From positions 1 through 38,668 of the forward strand of contig JAFGCU010000036.1 of the NCBI GenBank assembly GCA_016932475.1: a DNA stretch of 38,668 nucleotides. The letters are read 5' to 3'. A program made the translations under genes and the position numbers. The first letter of the stretch is position 1, and each line of letters starts with the position of its first letter. Positions 16,694-24,478 of the stretch are shown here, piece by piece. Under the pieces are notes generated by a model. The model was not told the DNA's origin. It saw only the letters and a program-made list of their open reading frames with translations, and did not search any database. This DNA is from Anaerolineales bacterium. Its GTDB lineage: Bacteria; Chloroflexota; Anaerolineae; Anaerolineales; RBG-16-64-43.

Positions 16694-18034
16694 ATGAGAC
16701 AGAATCCTTTATCTGCTCTGATTATCCTTGCCCTTCTCACCGGCTGCGGCACGCTGGATATCGACGTCGATTACGGATGGACGGCCGCCGCCAGTCCGCA
16801 TCCGACACGGGCCGCGGCTTCGCCCACGGCGGAAGCGGATACGCCCGCCCCGACCGCTTCCCCGACCGCGACGGCGGAGGAAGACACCCTTATGCCCACC
16901 CCGACTTCGACCGTCCCGCTGGTTCTGCATGCGGCCGCCCTCTCCTCCGGCGAGGAGCATACCTGCGCACTGACGGACCAGGGCGGCGTGAATTGCTGGG
17001 GTAACAACGAGCACGGCCAGCTCGGGGACGGTTCGATGGTCAACAGCAACATCCCGGTGGAGGTGAAGGGGCTGGAGAACGTCTCGATGGTGGCGGCAGG
17101 CTGGGCGCATACCTGCGCCCTGACCCGGTCCGGCGCGGTGCGGTGCTGGGGATACAACAAAAACGGCGAGCTGGGCAACGGGAAGACCGCTGATTCAAGC
17201 GTGCCGGTCGAGGTTGAGGGGCTGGCTTCCGGCGTCGTCAACATCGGCACCAAAGAGGATCACACCTGCGCGGTGATCGCGGACGGCGCGGTGCGATGCT
17301 GGGGCTACAACCAGTTCGGGCAGCTGGGCGATGGAACGCACATCAGCCGCAGCGTGCCGGTCGCGGTTCAGGGACTCTCCGGCCAGGCCGCGGCCGTGGT
17401 GGCGGGCTGGGGCCATACTTGCGTGCTCGTCTCTGCGGGCGGTATTCAATGCTGGGGAAACAACGAGTACGGCCAGCTGGGTTACGGTGAGGAGGCGTTT
17501 GAGCGGCTTACGCCGGTGATCATTCCGGAATTGCAGAGCGGCGTGATCGGCCTCAGCGCCGCCGGCGGCCAGACCTGCGCGCTCCGGACGGGCGGCGCGG
17601 TCCAATGTTGGGGGAACAACAAGTACGGCCAGCTGGGCGACGGAACGGCGGAAAAGCGCCTGAGCCCCGTCGCGGTGGAGGGCCTGGATCAGGGCATGGC
17701 GCGGGTGACCGCGGGCTGGAATCACACCTGCGCCGTGACGGGCAACGGCGAGGTGAAATGCTGGGGTTGGAATTATTACGGCCAGCTGGGCGACGAAACC
17801 AAAGCCACCCGGAGCCGGCCGGTGAGCGTCCGCCGGCTGATGGAGGACGCGGTCGAGGTCGCCCCCGGCTGGGCGCACACCTGCGCCGTCACGGCCGCCG
17901 GCGGGGTCAAGTGCTGGGGCCGGAACGACTCCGGCCAGCTCGGCGACGGCACCAACCTCGACAGCATCGTGCCGCTGAGCATTGTTGGATTGCGCCCGGC
18001 GGCGGCCGCCGCCGGGGCCTCATCCAGAATTTAA
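16694..18034 (+). CDS. RCC1-repeat lipoprotein 2: one seven-bladed propeller
   Basis: The 446-residue protein has the lipobox LLTGC (Cys18) and a mature start CGTLDIDVDY, almost the same as in lipoprotein 1. A Pro/Thr/Ala spacer follows (residues about 30-75), then exactly seven RCC1 blades, each with TCA...CWG. Blade 2 (GYNKNGELGNG), blade 4 (NNEYGQLGYG) and blade 6 (GWNYYGQLGD) match the same-numbered blades in lipoproteins 1 and 3, so the genes duplicated whole. AAGAAGGAA at 16681-16689 precedes the ATG, 40 bases after the previous stop, consistent with an operon. It ends with an Ala-rich tail, and a decayed blade follows downstream. Confidence 0.88.
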   Translation: MRQNPLSALIILALLTGCGTLDIDVDYGWTAAASPHPTRAAASPTAEADTPAPTASPTATAEEDTLMPTPTSTVPLVLHAAALSSGEEHTCALTDQGGVNCWGNNEHGQLGDGSMVNSNIPVEVKGLENVSMVAAGWAHTCALTRSGAVRCWGYNKNGELGNGKTADSSVPVEVEGLASGVVNIGTKEDHTCAVIADGAVRCWGYNQFGQLGDGTHISRSVPVAVQGLSGQAAAVVAGWGHTCVLVSAGGIQCWGNNEYGQLGYGEEAFERLTPVIIPELQSGVIGLSAAGGQTCALRTGGAVQCWGNNKYGQLGDGTAEKRLSPVAVEGLDQGMARVTAGWNHTCAVTGNGEVKCWGWNYYGQLGDETKATRSRPVSVRRLMEDAVEVAPGWAHTCAVTAAGGVKCWGRNDSGQLGDGTNLDSIVPLSIVGLRPAAAAAGASSRI

Positions 18035-18039
18035 CCCCG

Positions 18040-18190
18040 GCCGCTGGCTTGGGGATGAAATCACGCCCGCGAGTAGACCAAAGGCGGCAGGGTGATGCGC
18101 CGGGGCGGTAATGCCCACGGCCAGCCGGGCGATGGGACGGCGGGACCCCGGTTTGTTCCGGTGACGGTTGTCGGGATCCAATCCGGGAGG
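18040..18190 (+). pseudogene. Decayed single RCC1 blade after lipoprotein 2
   Basis: From 18062 the frame reads HARE, stop (TAG 18074-18076), TKGGRVMRRGGNAHG, then QPGDGT and PVTVVGIQSG. This aligns with a full RCC1 unit in which both key cysteines became Arg, W became R and the L of GQLG became P. All four changes are explained by single T-to-C transitions. The frame then runs on without blades, partly readable from ATG 18092. It is a fossil of a longer lipoprotein 2 or of a separate gene. Confidence 0.75.
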
Positions 18191-18245
18191 CGGGAGTGTG
18201 CCCGCTTTTCCCCCGCTTCCCATCCGGAAATTGGAGAACGAGATC

Positions 18246-19703
18246 ATGCGAAGACCAGCCTTGGCGGCGTTGCTTCTATCGGCGTTCCTGGCCGGTTGCG
18301 GCACGTTAAGCGTCGATGTGGAAATGGGGAGCACCCCCTCAAGTTCAGGATCCGCGGATCCTTCCGCCTCGGCAACCATCCCGGACGCCGGGGAAATCCT
18401 CCTTGCTGAAACGCCGGGCGCCGCTGTCACCCTCCCGGAATCCGGCCCGCCCGCAGCCACCGCGACCTTGCAGATACCGCGTGTTGTGGATATCGCGCTG
18501 GGGAAAGCCCACTCCTGCGCGGTTTTCGACACCGGCCGCGTGAAATGCTGGGGAATGAACACCCGCCGGCAGCTGGGAAACGAAAGCATGGTCAACAGCA
18601 ATCTGCCGGTGGAGGTGGAAGGGCTCGCGGACGTGAAGGCGCTCACGGCGGGTTGGGCGCATACCTGCGCGCTGACCAAATCCGGCGGTGTGAAATGCTG
18701 GGGGTATAACAAATACGGTGAATTGGGAAACGGGCAAAACGCCGACAGCGGGCCGCCCGTGGCTGTCCACGGATTATCCGCGGGCGTAATCGCGATCGAA
18801 GCCGGCGACGATCACACCTGTGCGGTGACCGCATCGGGCGCGGTGATGTGCTGGGGCTTCAACCAATACGGTCAGTTGGGCGACGGAACGACAACCAGCC
18901 GCAGCGTTCCCGTCCCGATCCAGGCTCCGATGGGCAATGGGGCGCTGGCGGTGGCGGCGGGGTGGGGGCACACCTGCATTCTGACCGCGGATAAAAGCGT
19001 CCGGTGCTGGGGCAACAACGAATACGGCCAGCTGGGATACGGCGCGGTGGAGGATTACCGGTTTACCCCGATGGATGTGGCGGGGCTGGCTATGAGCGCC
19101 GAGAGAATTTCCGCCGACGGCGGGCAGGCCTGCGCGCTGACGATCTACGGCGGGATCCGCTGCTGGGGCAACAATAAATACGGCCAGCTGGGCGATGGGA
19201 CAGGCGACACGCGCAGTACCCCGGTCGCGGTTCACGATCCCGCACAGGGAATGCGGAATGTGGCGGCGGGCTGGAACCACACCTGCGGGATTACGCGGGC
19301 AGGCGGGGCTCTGTGCTGGGGATGGAATTATTCGGGCCAATTGGGGGATGGCACGAAGGCCTCGCGCGCCGTGCCGGCCGAGGTGTACGGGCTGGGGGAG
19401 GGCGCGGAAGTGCTGAGCCTGGGATGGGCTCATACCTGTGCCGTGACGGACTTGGGCGGCGTGAAGTGCTGGGGCGCCAACGAATCCGGCCAACTCGGCG
19501 ACGGCACCGACCTCGACAGCCAGGTTCCGCTCGCGGTGGCGGGGCTGGGCGGGAAGCCCGATCCGCTCCCGGCGAAAACCGATTCGGCCGCCCCCACGGT
19601 GACCCGGACCTCCCCCGCGCCGTCTCCTACCGCGACCACTACACCGACCGCCGTCACGTACGGTTTTCCGCCAAGCGGCATGACGAAGCAGATAAGGACT
19701 TAA
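18246..19703 (+). CDS. RCC1-repeat lipoprotein 3: one seven-bladed propeller with Thr/Pro tail
   Basis: The 485-residue product has the lipobox FLAGC (Cys18), a mature start CGTLSVDVEM, a spacer to about residue 77, and seven RCC1 blades, all with both cysteines. Blade-specific wording again matches lipoproteins 1 and 2. After blade 7 comes a tail of about 50 residues, DSAAPTVTRTSPAPSPTATT and on, which is like the linker joining the two propellers of lipoprotein 1, as though a second propeller had been lost. GGAG at 18233-18236 is 9 bases before the ATG. The gene is convergent with the histidine kinase. Confidence 0.88.
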   Translation: MRRPALAALLLSAFLAGCGTLSVDVEMGSTPSSSGSADPSASATIPDAGEILLAETPGAAVTLPESGPPAATATLQIPRVVDIALGKAHSCAVFDTGRVKCWGMNTRRQLGNESMVNSNLPVEVEGLADVKALTAGWAHTCALTKSGGVKCWGYNKYGELGNGQNADSGPPVAVHGLSAGVIAIEAGDDHTCAVTASGAVMCWGFNQYGQLGDGTTTSRSVPVPIQAPMGNGALAVAAGWGHTCILTADKSVRCWGNNEYGQLGYGAVEDYRFTPMDVAGLAMSAERISADGGQACALTIYGGIRCWGNNKYGQLGDGTGDTRSTPVAVHDPAQGMRNVAAGWNHTCGITRAGGALCWGWNYSGQLGDGTKASRAVPAEVYGLGEGAEVLSLGWAHTCAVTDLGGVKCWGANESGQLGDGTDLDSQVPLAVAGLGGKPDPLPAKTDSAAPTVTRTSPAPSPTATTTPTAVTYGFPPSGMTKQIRT

Positions 19704-20075
19704 TCCCGCGAGCCGTGAAAAAAAAGAACCGTGAATGTCCCCTTAAGGCTGCTTTATTTTTTTTTTATTGCTGCTCAACCTTTGCTGTCCTAATCCCCAC
19801 ACCCCGCCTTCACCTCGAAGAACACCGAGGTTCAGGCACCCTCCCCTCGCTTTGCTCGAGGACAGGCTCTCCCACTTCCCCGTAAGGGGAAGGGGGAGAG
19901 GAGGTTAGGACTGTGTATCATCGGAAGCCTGAGCAATTACAAAAAAACCGCGCACCCTACAGGTGTGGCATTCCCACGCTCCTGCCGTTAATAGAATTTT
20001 TTCTCACGATCATTTCGAAGAAAGGGAAGAATTGGTTCTAAGTAATCCGGGAAAGATTTTCAACGGCAGGCGCTG
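19704..20075. other. Gene-free gap between lipoprotein 3 and the kinase, with T-tract and hairpin repeat
   Basis: The gap carries a long T-tract around 19758-19768 that could help end transcription of lipoprotein 3. At 19867-19900 an almost perfect 15-bp hairpin (CTCTCCCACTTCCCC with its inverse, GTAA loop) belongs to the CTCTCCC/GGGAGAG repeat type. No gene is supported here. Confidence 0.5.
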
Positions 20076-21023
20076 TTACCCCGCCGATTTCGATTTCTGC
20101 GGGATGTGGGCCGCGACCGGCAACGTGACGGCGAACACCGTCCCCCGTCCACCGTCGCGGCGGCTGCGGACAGTCACCGTCCCCTCGTGCCGATTCACCA
20201 CGCGCCTCACCAGCGCCAGGCCCAGCCCGGAGCCCTCGCAGCCGCGGGCGTTCGTTCCGCGGTAAAGCTCCTCGAACAGGCGCGGCAGTTCCTCCGGCGG
20301 GATCCCCGGACCGGTGTCCGCGATCTCTACCTGCACGTGGCGGGCCTGTTCGCTCGCCCGCACCTCGACCGTATCCACCCGCCCGGTGTACTTCATCGCA
20401 TTCTCGATCAGGTTGAAAAAAGCAAGGGAAAGCAGGTCGCGGTCGCCGGTGATCTCCGGCAGCGGCCACGGCACGCTTGGGACGATCAGACGCAGATCCC
20501 TTCCACTTACGGAAGGCAGCGCCCGGACGGCTTCCACGGTTTCCTTTAGGAGCTCGCCCAGATTGACTTTCGTGTATTCCAGCGGGATCTCTTCCAAATC
20601 CGCCAGCTTGCGCAATCCGGCGGTAAGGCGGGTCAGGCGTTCCACCTGATGCTGGATATCCGGAATAGCCGAAGGAGTCGCCCCGGCCCCGCCGGTGCCC
20701 TCCAGGTTGGCGAGTGCCGCCCGGATGCCCGTCAGCGGATTCTTTAATTCGTGGTCCAGCCGGCGCAGGAACCGCCGCTGGGCTTCCGCGTGCTTCAGTT
20801 TTTCACGGGCAATTCCATATTCGCGCTGTCGTTTATATGCGTACCGCGTCGGCACAACCAACAGCAGGAGTGTGCTGAGGAAAATCCCGGCAAAGAACGC
20901 CAGCAGGCCGAAATCGATCTTGATCGAAAGCAGGGGGAGCGGGCGCATCAGTTTCTGCAGAAGGATCATCGCCGCCAGGCCCAACGCCAGCGGCAGCAGC
21001 GCCAGCCCGATGCGCAGCCTCAT
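20076..21023 (-). CDS. Sensor histidine kinase, short-loop intramembrane type
   Basis: The 315-residue kinase has two membrane spans (about 2-22 and 38-57) with only about 15 residues outside, then a coiled linker, an H-box LDHELKNPLTGI (His91), N-box LIENAMKYTG, G1 DTGPGI and G2 GSGLGLALV. It autophosphorylates and passes the phosphate to the regulator encoded just upstream. The tiny external loop suggests sensing within the membrane or through a partner protein, as in BceS/LiaS-type kinases (inference). Its ATG overlaps the regulator's stop (ATGA), implying translational coupling. It lies between RCC1 genes 3 and 4. Confidence 0.92.
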   Translation of the reverse strand: MRLRIGLALLPLALGLAAMILLQKLMRPLPLLSIKIDFGLLAFFAGIFLSTLLLLVVPTRYAYKRQREYGIAREKLKHAEAQRRFLRRLDHELKNPLTGIRAALANLEGTGGAGATPSAIPDIQHQVERLTRLTAGLRKLADLEEIPLEYTKVNLGELLKETVEAVRALPSVSGRDLRLIVPSVPWPLPEITGDRDLLSLAFFNLIENAMKYTGRVDTVEVRASEQARHVQVEIADTGPGIPPEELPRLFEELYRGTNARGCEGSGLGLALVRRVVNRHEGTVTVRSRRDGGRGTVFAVTLPVAAHIPQKSKSAG

Positions 21024-21739
21024 TGCTCGCCCTCGACCGGCGCGCGGAACCGGTATCCCTCGCCGGTGACGGTTTCGATGAATTGCGGCTGCTCGGCTTC
21101 ATCCTTCAGCGCCCGGCGCAGTTCGGCGATGCGCGTATCGACCGCGCGCGTACCGGCCGGGTAATCCCATCCCCAGACCGCATCCAGAAGGCGTTCGCGC
21201 GTGATCAGTTCATCCGGGTGGGTCATCATATACTCCAGAAGCGAGAGTGCCTTGGGCGTCAGCGTCAGCACGTTCCCCGCCAGCGCCGCCCGCCGTGCGC
21301 GGCGGTCCAGCACCAGCCCGGCGGAGGTGATTTTCCAGGCCGAGGAAAGCGCCACGGGCGAACCCTGCGCCCGCCGCAAGACCGCCCGGACGCGGGCCAG
21401 GAGTTCGCGCGGGTCAAACGGCTTGTTCAGGTAATCGTCCGCGCCTTCCTCAAGCGCCATCGCGCGCTCGCCGGCTTCTCCCACCTGGGTCAGCAGGATG
21501 ACCGGCGTGTGATTTCCCTGTGACCGCAGCGTGCGCAGCACGGCCCGCCCGTCCATTTCCGGCATGAGCACGTCCAGGATGACCAGCTCCGGCTGGGTTT
21601 TGCCGACCGCCTCGAGCGCCTCCTGGCCGTTGGAGGCGCATTGAACCGTGTAGCCGGCGCGTTCCAGAAAGGCGCTCAGGTGCTCCGTGATGGACGGTTC
21701 ATCATCGACCAGGAGAATCTTGGGGTTTGTGGGGGGCAT
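21020..21739 (-). CDS. OmpR-family response regulator
   Basis: The 239-residue protein has a receiver domain with acidic pair Asp12-Asp13, phosphoacceptor Asp56 (VILDVLMP), Thr84 and Lys106 (NKPF), followed by a C-terminal winged helix with TPKALSLLEYMM, AVDTRIAELRRAL and TVTGEGYRF. ATG at 21737-21739 is chosen since the receiver begins right after it; the frame extends upstream to 21967 but without domain content. AAAGGAC lies about 12 bases upstream. It diverges from RCC1 lipoprotein 4 across 226 bases, so that gene is the first candidate target (inference). Confidence 0.92.
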   Translation of the reverse strand: MPPTNPKILLVDDEPSITEHLSAFLERAGYTVQCASNGQEALEAVGKTQPELVILDVLMPEMDGRAVLRTLRSQGNHTPVILLTQVGEAGERAMALEEGADDYLNKPFDPRELLARVRAVLRRAQGSPVALSSAWKITSAGLVLDRRARRAALAGNVLTLTPKALSLLEYMMTHPDELITRERLLDAVWGWDYPAGTRAVDTRIAELRRALKDEAEQPQFIETVTGEGYRFRAPVEGEQ

Positions 21740-21775
21740 GGACTTGCCGTCCTTTGTTCGGGATGGATGGGATAT

Positions 21776-21804
21776 ATCATACTGAAATCGCGGGATTCTG
21801 TCAT
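21776..21804 (-). promoter_or_regulatory. Promoter for the two-component operon
   Basis: On the minus strand ATGACA (21799-21804) and TATGAT (21776-21781) are separated by exactly 17 bases; each matches consensus at five of six positions. Transcription would start near 21769, about 30 bases before the regulator's ATG. Confidence 0.55.
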
Positions 21805-21965
21805 TTGGATCCTCCGCGGCACCGCCCCGCACCCCAAGGGCGGCGAAGGGTCCCCCGCGCCCTAAGAGAATTTGCGGCGCTTGGATTACAATACGGTTTA
21901 CGGATGGATCGATAAGGTCTTCATCCGACGGAGAATCCCGCGCAGAAAAGCGATTTGGAGGATCC

Positions 21966-23069
21966 ATGCCTCACCCAAAACCGTTCACGTTTGTTGCGCC
22001 GCTTCTATTCCTGATCCTTTGCACTTCTTGCCAGACTGCGGCCGGCGCGAAAGCGTCCATCATTGCCGCGGGCGGCAACCAGACTTGCATTCTGGATTCC
22101 GGCGGTGTGAAATGCTGGGGAAAGAACGACGCCGGCCAGCTCGGGGATGGCACAACCGAGGACCGCAAAACCCCGGTGGCGGTCACCGCCGTTCCCGACA
22201 GGGTTACGGCGATTGCCATGGGGTATAACCACTCCTGTGCGGTTACGGAATCGGCGGAAGTAATCTGCTGGGGAGGGCAGCCGTCGGACCAGTCCAGAAT
22301 CAAATCGGATTCGGGCTTCACGGCGGTGAGTGTTGGTTCCATGCATTCCTGTGCCTTGACCGCCCAGGGCGGGTTGAAGTGCTGGGGCGCGAACAGCTTC
22401 GGCGGGCTGGGCGACGGAACCACGGAGGAGCATCTTTCGCCTGTCGATGTACTCGGCCTGTCCGGCGGTGTCACCTCGGTCGCGGCGGGCGGCAATTTCT
22501 CCTGTGCGGTGGAGAAAAGCGGCGTTAAATGCTGGGGATCCAATCATTCGGGCCAGCTCGGCAACGGCGGTTACGAAAGCAGCGCCACCCCCGTCGCCTT
22601 GCCCGGTTTGGAATCCGGAGTCGTGGCCATCGCCGCGGGCGTTTTCCATGCCTGCGCGTTGAAAACCAACGGGGAAGTGTGGTGCTGGGGCGAGAATTTT
22701 GCCGGGGAGTTGGGTGATGGCACCAATAAAAACAATCCGATCCCCGTCAGGGTTCTCAACCTGGAGGATGAAATCCAATCCATCGCCGTCGGCGGCAGCC
22801 ATAGCTGCGCGTTGACCAAAGCGGGCGGGGTAAAATGCTGGGGCGGCAATTCCGGCGGGCAGTTGGGCGACGGGACAACGACTGACCGGAATTCGCCCGC
22901 GCAAGTGTCGGGCCTTGCCAGCGGCGTCTCGGCGATTGCCGCCGGAGGCGGACATACGTGCGCGGTCCTCGGCGATGGAACGGTTAAATGCTGGGGATCG
23001 AACGGGAACGGCCAACTCGGAAATGGATCCAATACGGACAGCAGCGTCCCGGTCGATGTGCGCATGTAA
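21966..23069 (+). CDS. RCC1-repeat lipoprotein 4: one seven-bladed propeller
   Basis: The 367-residue protein has a signal ending in LCTSC (Cys22) and, unlike the other four, almost no spacer: the propeller starts about 10 residues after the lipid-bearing Cys, so it would sit close to the membrane. There are seven blades, all with two cysteines; blade 2 (EVICWGGQPSDQSRI) has lost GQLGDGT. GGAGG at 21957-21961 gives an ideal ribosome site. The gene diverges from the response regulator and ends before a strong bidirectional terminator. Close membrane placement beside a kinase with almost no sensor loop makes it a candidate accessory sensor (inference). Confidence 0.87.
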   Translation: MPHPKPFTFVAPLLFLILCTSCQTAAGAKASIIAAGGNQTCILDSGGVKCWGKNDAGQLGDGTTEDRKTPVAVTAVPDRVTAIAMGYNHSCAVTESAEVICWGGQPSDQSRIKSDSGFTAVSVGSMHSCALTAQGGLKCWGANSFGGLGDGTTEEHLSPVDVLGLSGGVTSVAAGGNFSCAVEKSGVKCWGSNHSGQLGNGGYESSATPVALPGLESGVVAIAAGVFHACALKTNGEVWCWGENFAGELGDGTNKNNPIPVRVLNLEDEIQSIAVGGSHSCALTKAGGVKCWGGNSGGQLGDGTTTDRNSPAQVSGLASGVSAIAAGGGHTCAVLGDGTVKCWGSNGNGQLGNGSNTDSSVPVDVRM

Positions 23070-23081
23070 TTTTTCTTCCCT

Positions 23082-23180
23082 ATCCATCCCCCGGCCCCTA
23101 TCCTTTTCCGGAGATTCGGGAGAGGGGGGCTGAAACCTGGAGGTCGTCCGGGTTGAAGACGGGGTGAGGGGATTGGGACA
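23082..23180. repeat. GC-rich CCCC/GGGAGAGG intergenic repeat
   Basis: The stretch after lipoprotein 4 contains CCCCTATCC and, in inverse with one mismatch, GGAGAGGGG, followed by GACGGGGTGAGGGG. It resembles the CTCTCCC/GGGAGAG elements at 11348 and 19867. Confidence 0.35.
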
Positions 23181-23203
23181 CGGTTGCCAGTCGGGCTGTT
23201 AAA

Positions 23204-23250
23204 AAAAATAAGACCGGAAGCGTTTTTCACAAGCTTCCGGTCTTATTTTT
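23204..23250. terminator. Bidirectional intrinsic terminator between lipoprotein 4 and mreB-like gene
   Basis: An 18-bp perfect stem (23204-23221 with 23233-23250; core AAGACCGGAAGC) encloses an 11-base loop, with an A-run on the left and a T-run on the right. It therefore works as a terminator on both strands and serves both convergent genes. Confidence 0.85.
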
Positions 23251-23269
23251 GTTCTTCGTGCAATGATTA

Positions 23270-24277
23270 TTACGCCGTTGGCAAATAGCGTTTGAACGCT
23301 TCCATTTGATGCAGGACAAGTTCGGCTCCCAGCGCCAGGCAACCGACCGGTTCCTCGGCCAGGTAGGCGGGAATGCCGGTGGCGTCGGTCAGGTAGCGGT
23401 CCACGCCGCGCAGAAGCGCGCCGCCGCCGCACAGCATGATTCCGCGGTCGATGATATCGGATGTCAGCTCGGGCGGCGTGCGTTCGAGTGTGGCCCGGAC
23501 GCAGCCGACGATTTCCTCCAGTGGTTCTTCCAGTGCTTCGACCACATCCGCGGTGGAGATGGTGATGGTGCGCGGGAGGTTGTTGACCTGGTCGCGTCCC
23601 TGGATTTCCAGGTTTTCGTTCGGGTCAACCGGGGCGGCGGCGCCGATCCGGAGTTTGATCTCTTCGGCGACCATTTCGCCGACCACCACGCCGTATTTGC
23701 GGCGGATGAATGCGGCCAGCAGTTCGTCCAGCCGGCGGCCGCCGACCCGGATCGTGTTGGCCACGACCGGGCCGTTCATCGTGATCACCGACGATTCCGT
23801 CACGCCGCCGCCCATGTACACCACCATGTTTCCGGACGGAGTGGAGATCGGCAGCCCGGCGCCGACCGCGGCGGCCAGCGTGCGCGTGACCAGGAAGACT
23901 TCCCGGCAGCCGGCGCGCAACACCGCTTCGCTTGCGGCGCGGCGTTCGACGCTGGTGATCCCGTGCGGAATGGTCACCATCGCCCGCGGTTTGAACGGGC
24001 TGACGGCGCCGCACACCTTGCGGATGAACCAGGTTAGGAGCACCTGCGCCACTTCGAAATCGGCGATCGCGCCGTATTGCAGCGGATGGACGACTTCGTA
24101 CCCTTCCGGAACCCGGCCGTACATGTGGCGGGCCTGCTCGCCCACTTCCACGACTTTCTGCTCGTCCACATCGATCACCACCATCGTCGGTTCGGAGAGG
24201 ACGATTTGCCCGCCCTCGGCGATGATGGTGTTGACCGTTCCCAGGTCGATTCCCAATTCCTTATAGAATAATGCCAT
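23270..24277 (-). CDS. mreB: MreB-like actin homologue with altered ATPase motifs
   Basis: The 335-residue protein aligns along its whole length with MreB: GIDLGTVNT (phosphate 1, Asp11), PHGITSVERRA, VGAGLP, IRVGGRRLDE, IKLRIGAA, PPELTSDIIDRGIMLCGGGALLRG. MreB normally forms membrane-bound filaments that guide wall synthesis. Two core motifs differ: phosphate 2, usually VVDIGGGTTE, reads VVYMGGGVTE (Tyr154 for Asp), and the usual EEP before AAAIGAGLP reads TRT (131-133), removing the Glu that positions the attacking water. ATP turnover is therefore probably impaired. No mreC or mreD is adjacent. No good ribosome site is seen. It diverges from RCC1 gene 5. Confidence 0.85.
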   Translation of the reverse strand: MALFYKELGIDLGTVNTIIAEGGQIVLSEPTMVVIDVDEQKVVEVGEQARHMYGRVPEGYEVVHPLQYGAIADFEVAQVLLTWFIRKVCGAVSPFKPRAMVTIPHGITSVERRAASEAVLRAGCREVFLVTRTLAAAVGAGLPISTPSGNMVVYMGGGVTESSVITMNGPVVANTIRVGGRRLDELLAAFIRRKYGVVVGEMVAEEIKLRIGAAAPVDPNENLEIQGRDQVNNLPRTITISTADVVEALEEPLEEIVGCVRATLERTPPELTSDIIDRGIMLCGGGALLRGVDRYLTDATGIPAYLAEEPVGCLALGAELVLHQMEAFKRYLPTA

Positions 24278-24478
24278 AAGGTGTCAGACCACTCTCCCGG
24301 AATAGAATTTGGCTGTTTTCACGAGAACGATGGATAATTGTACCCCAATAGACGGGGGCGGATGCGGTGGACGACCCGTTGGACCGCCCTTTCGCCGCCC
24401 CGGTATGAAAACCGCGCCGGTCCGGATTCGATTACAATCGGCCCATTCCGGCCGGTTTGGCCCGTATCGGGAGCGAAA

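Noticed and set aside
18092-18409. 105-codon frame starting MMRRGGNAHGQPGDG
   Set aside because: Only its first part is RCC1-like, and that part is a blade with an upstream stop and both cysteines lost. The remainder overlaps the signal peptide of lipoprotein 3 in another frame. It is treated as a pseudogene fragment.
23436-24266. Plus-strand open frame of 276 codons over the MreB-like gene
   Set aside because: It is antisense to a protein that aligns along its whole length with MreB; Ser/Thr/Pro-rich translation is typical of a shadow frame.
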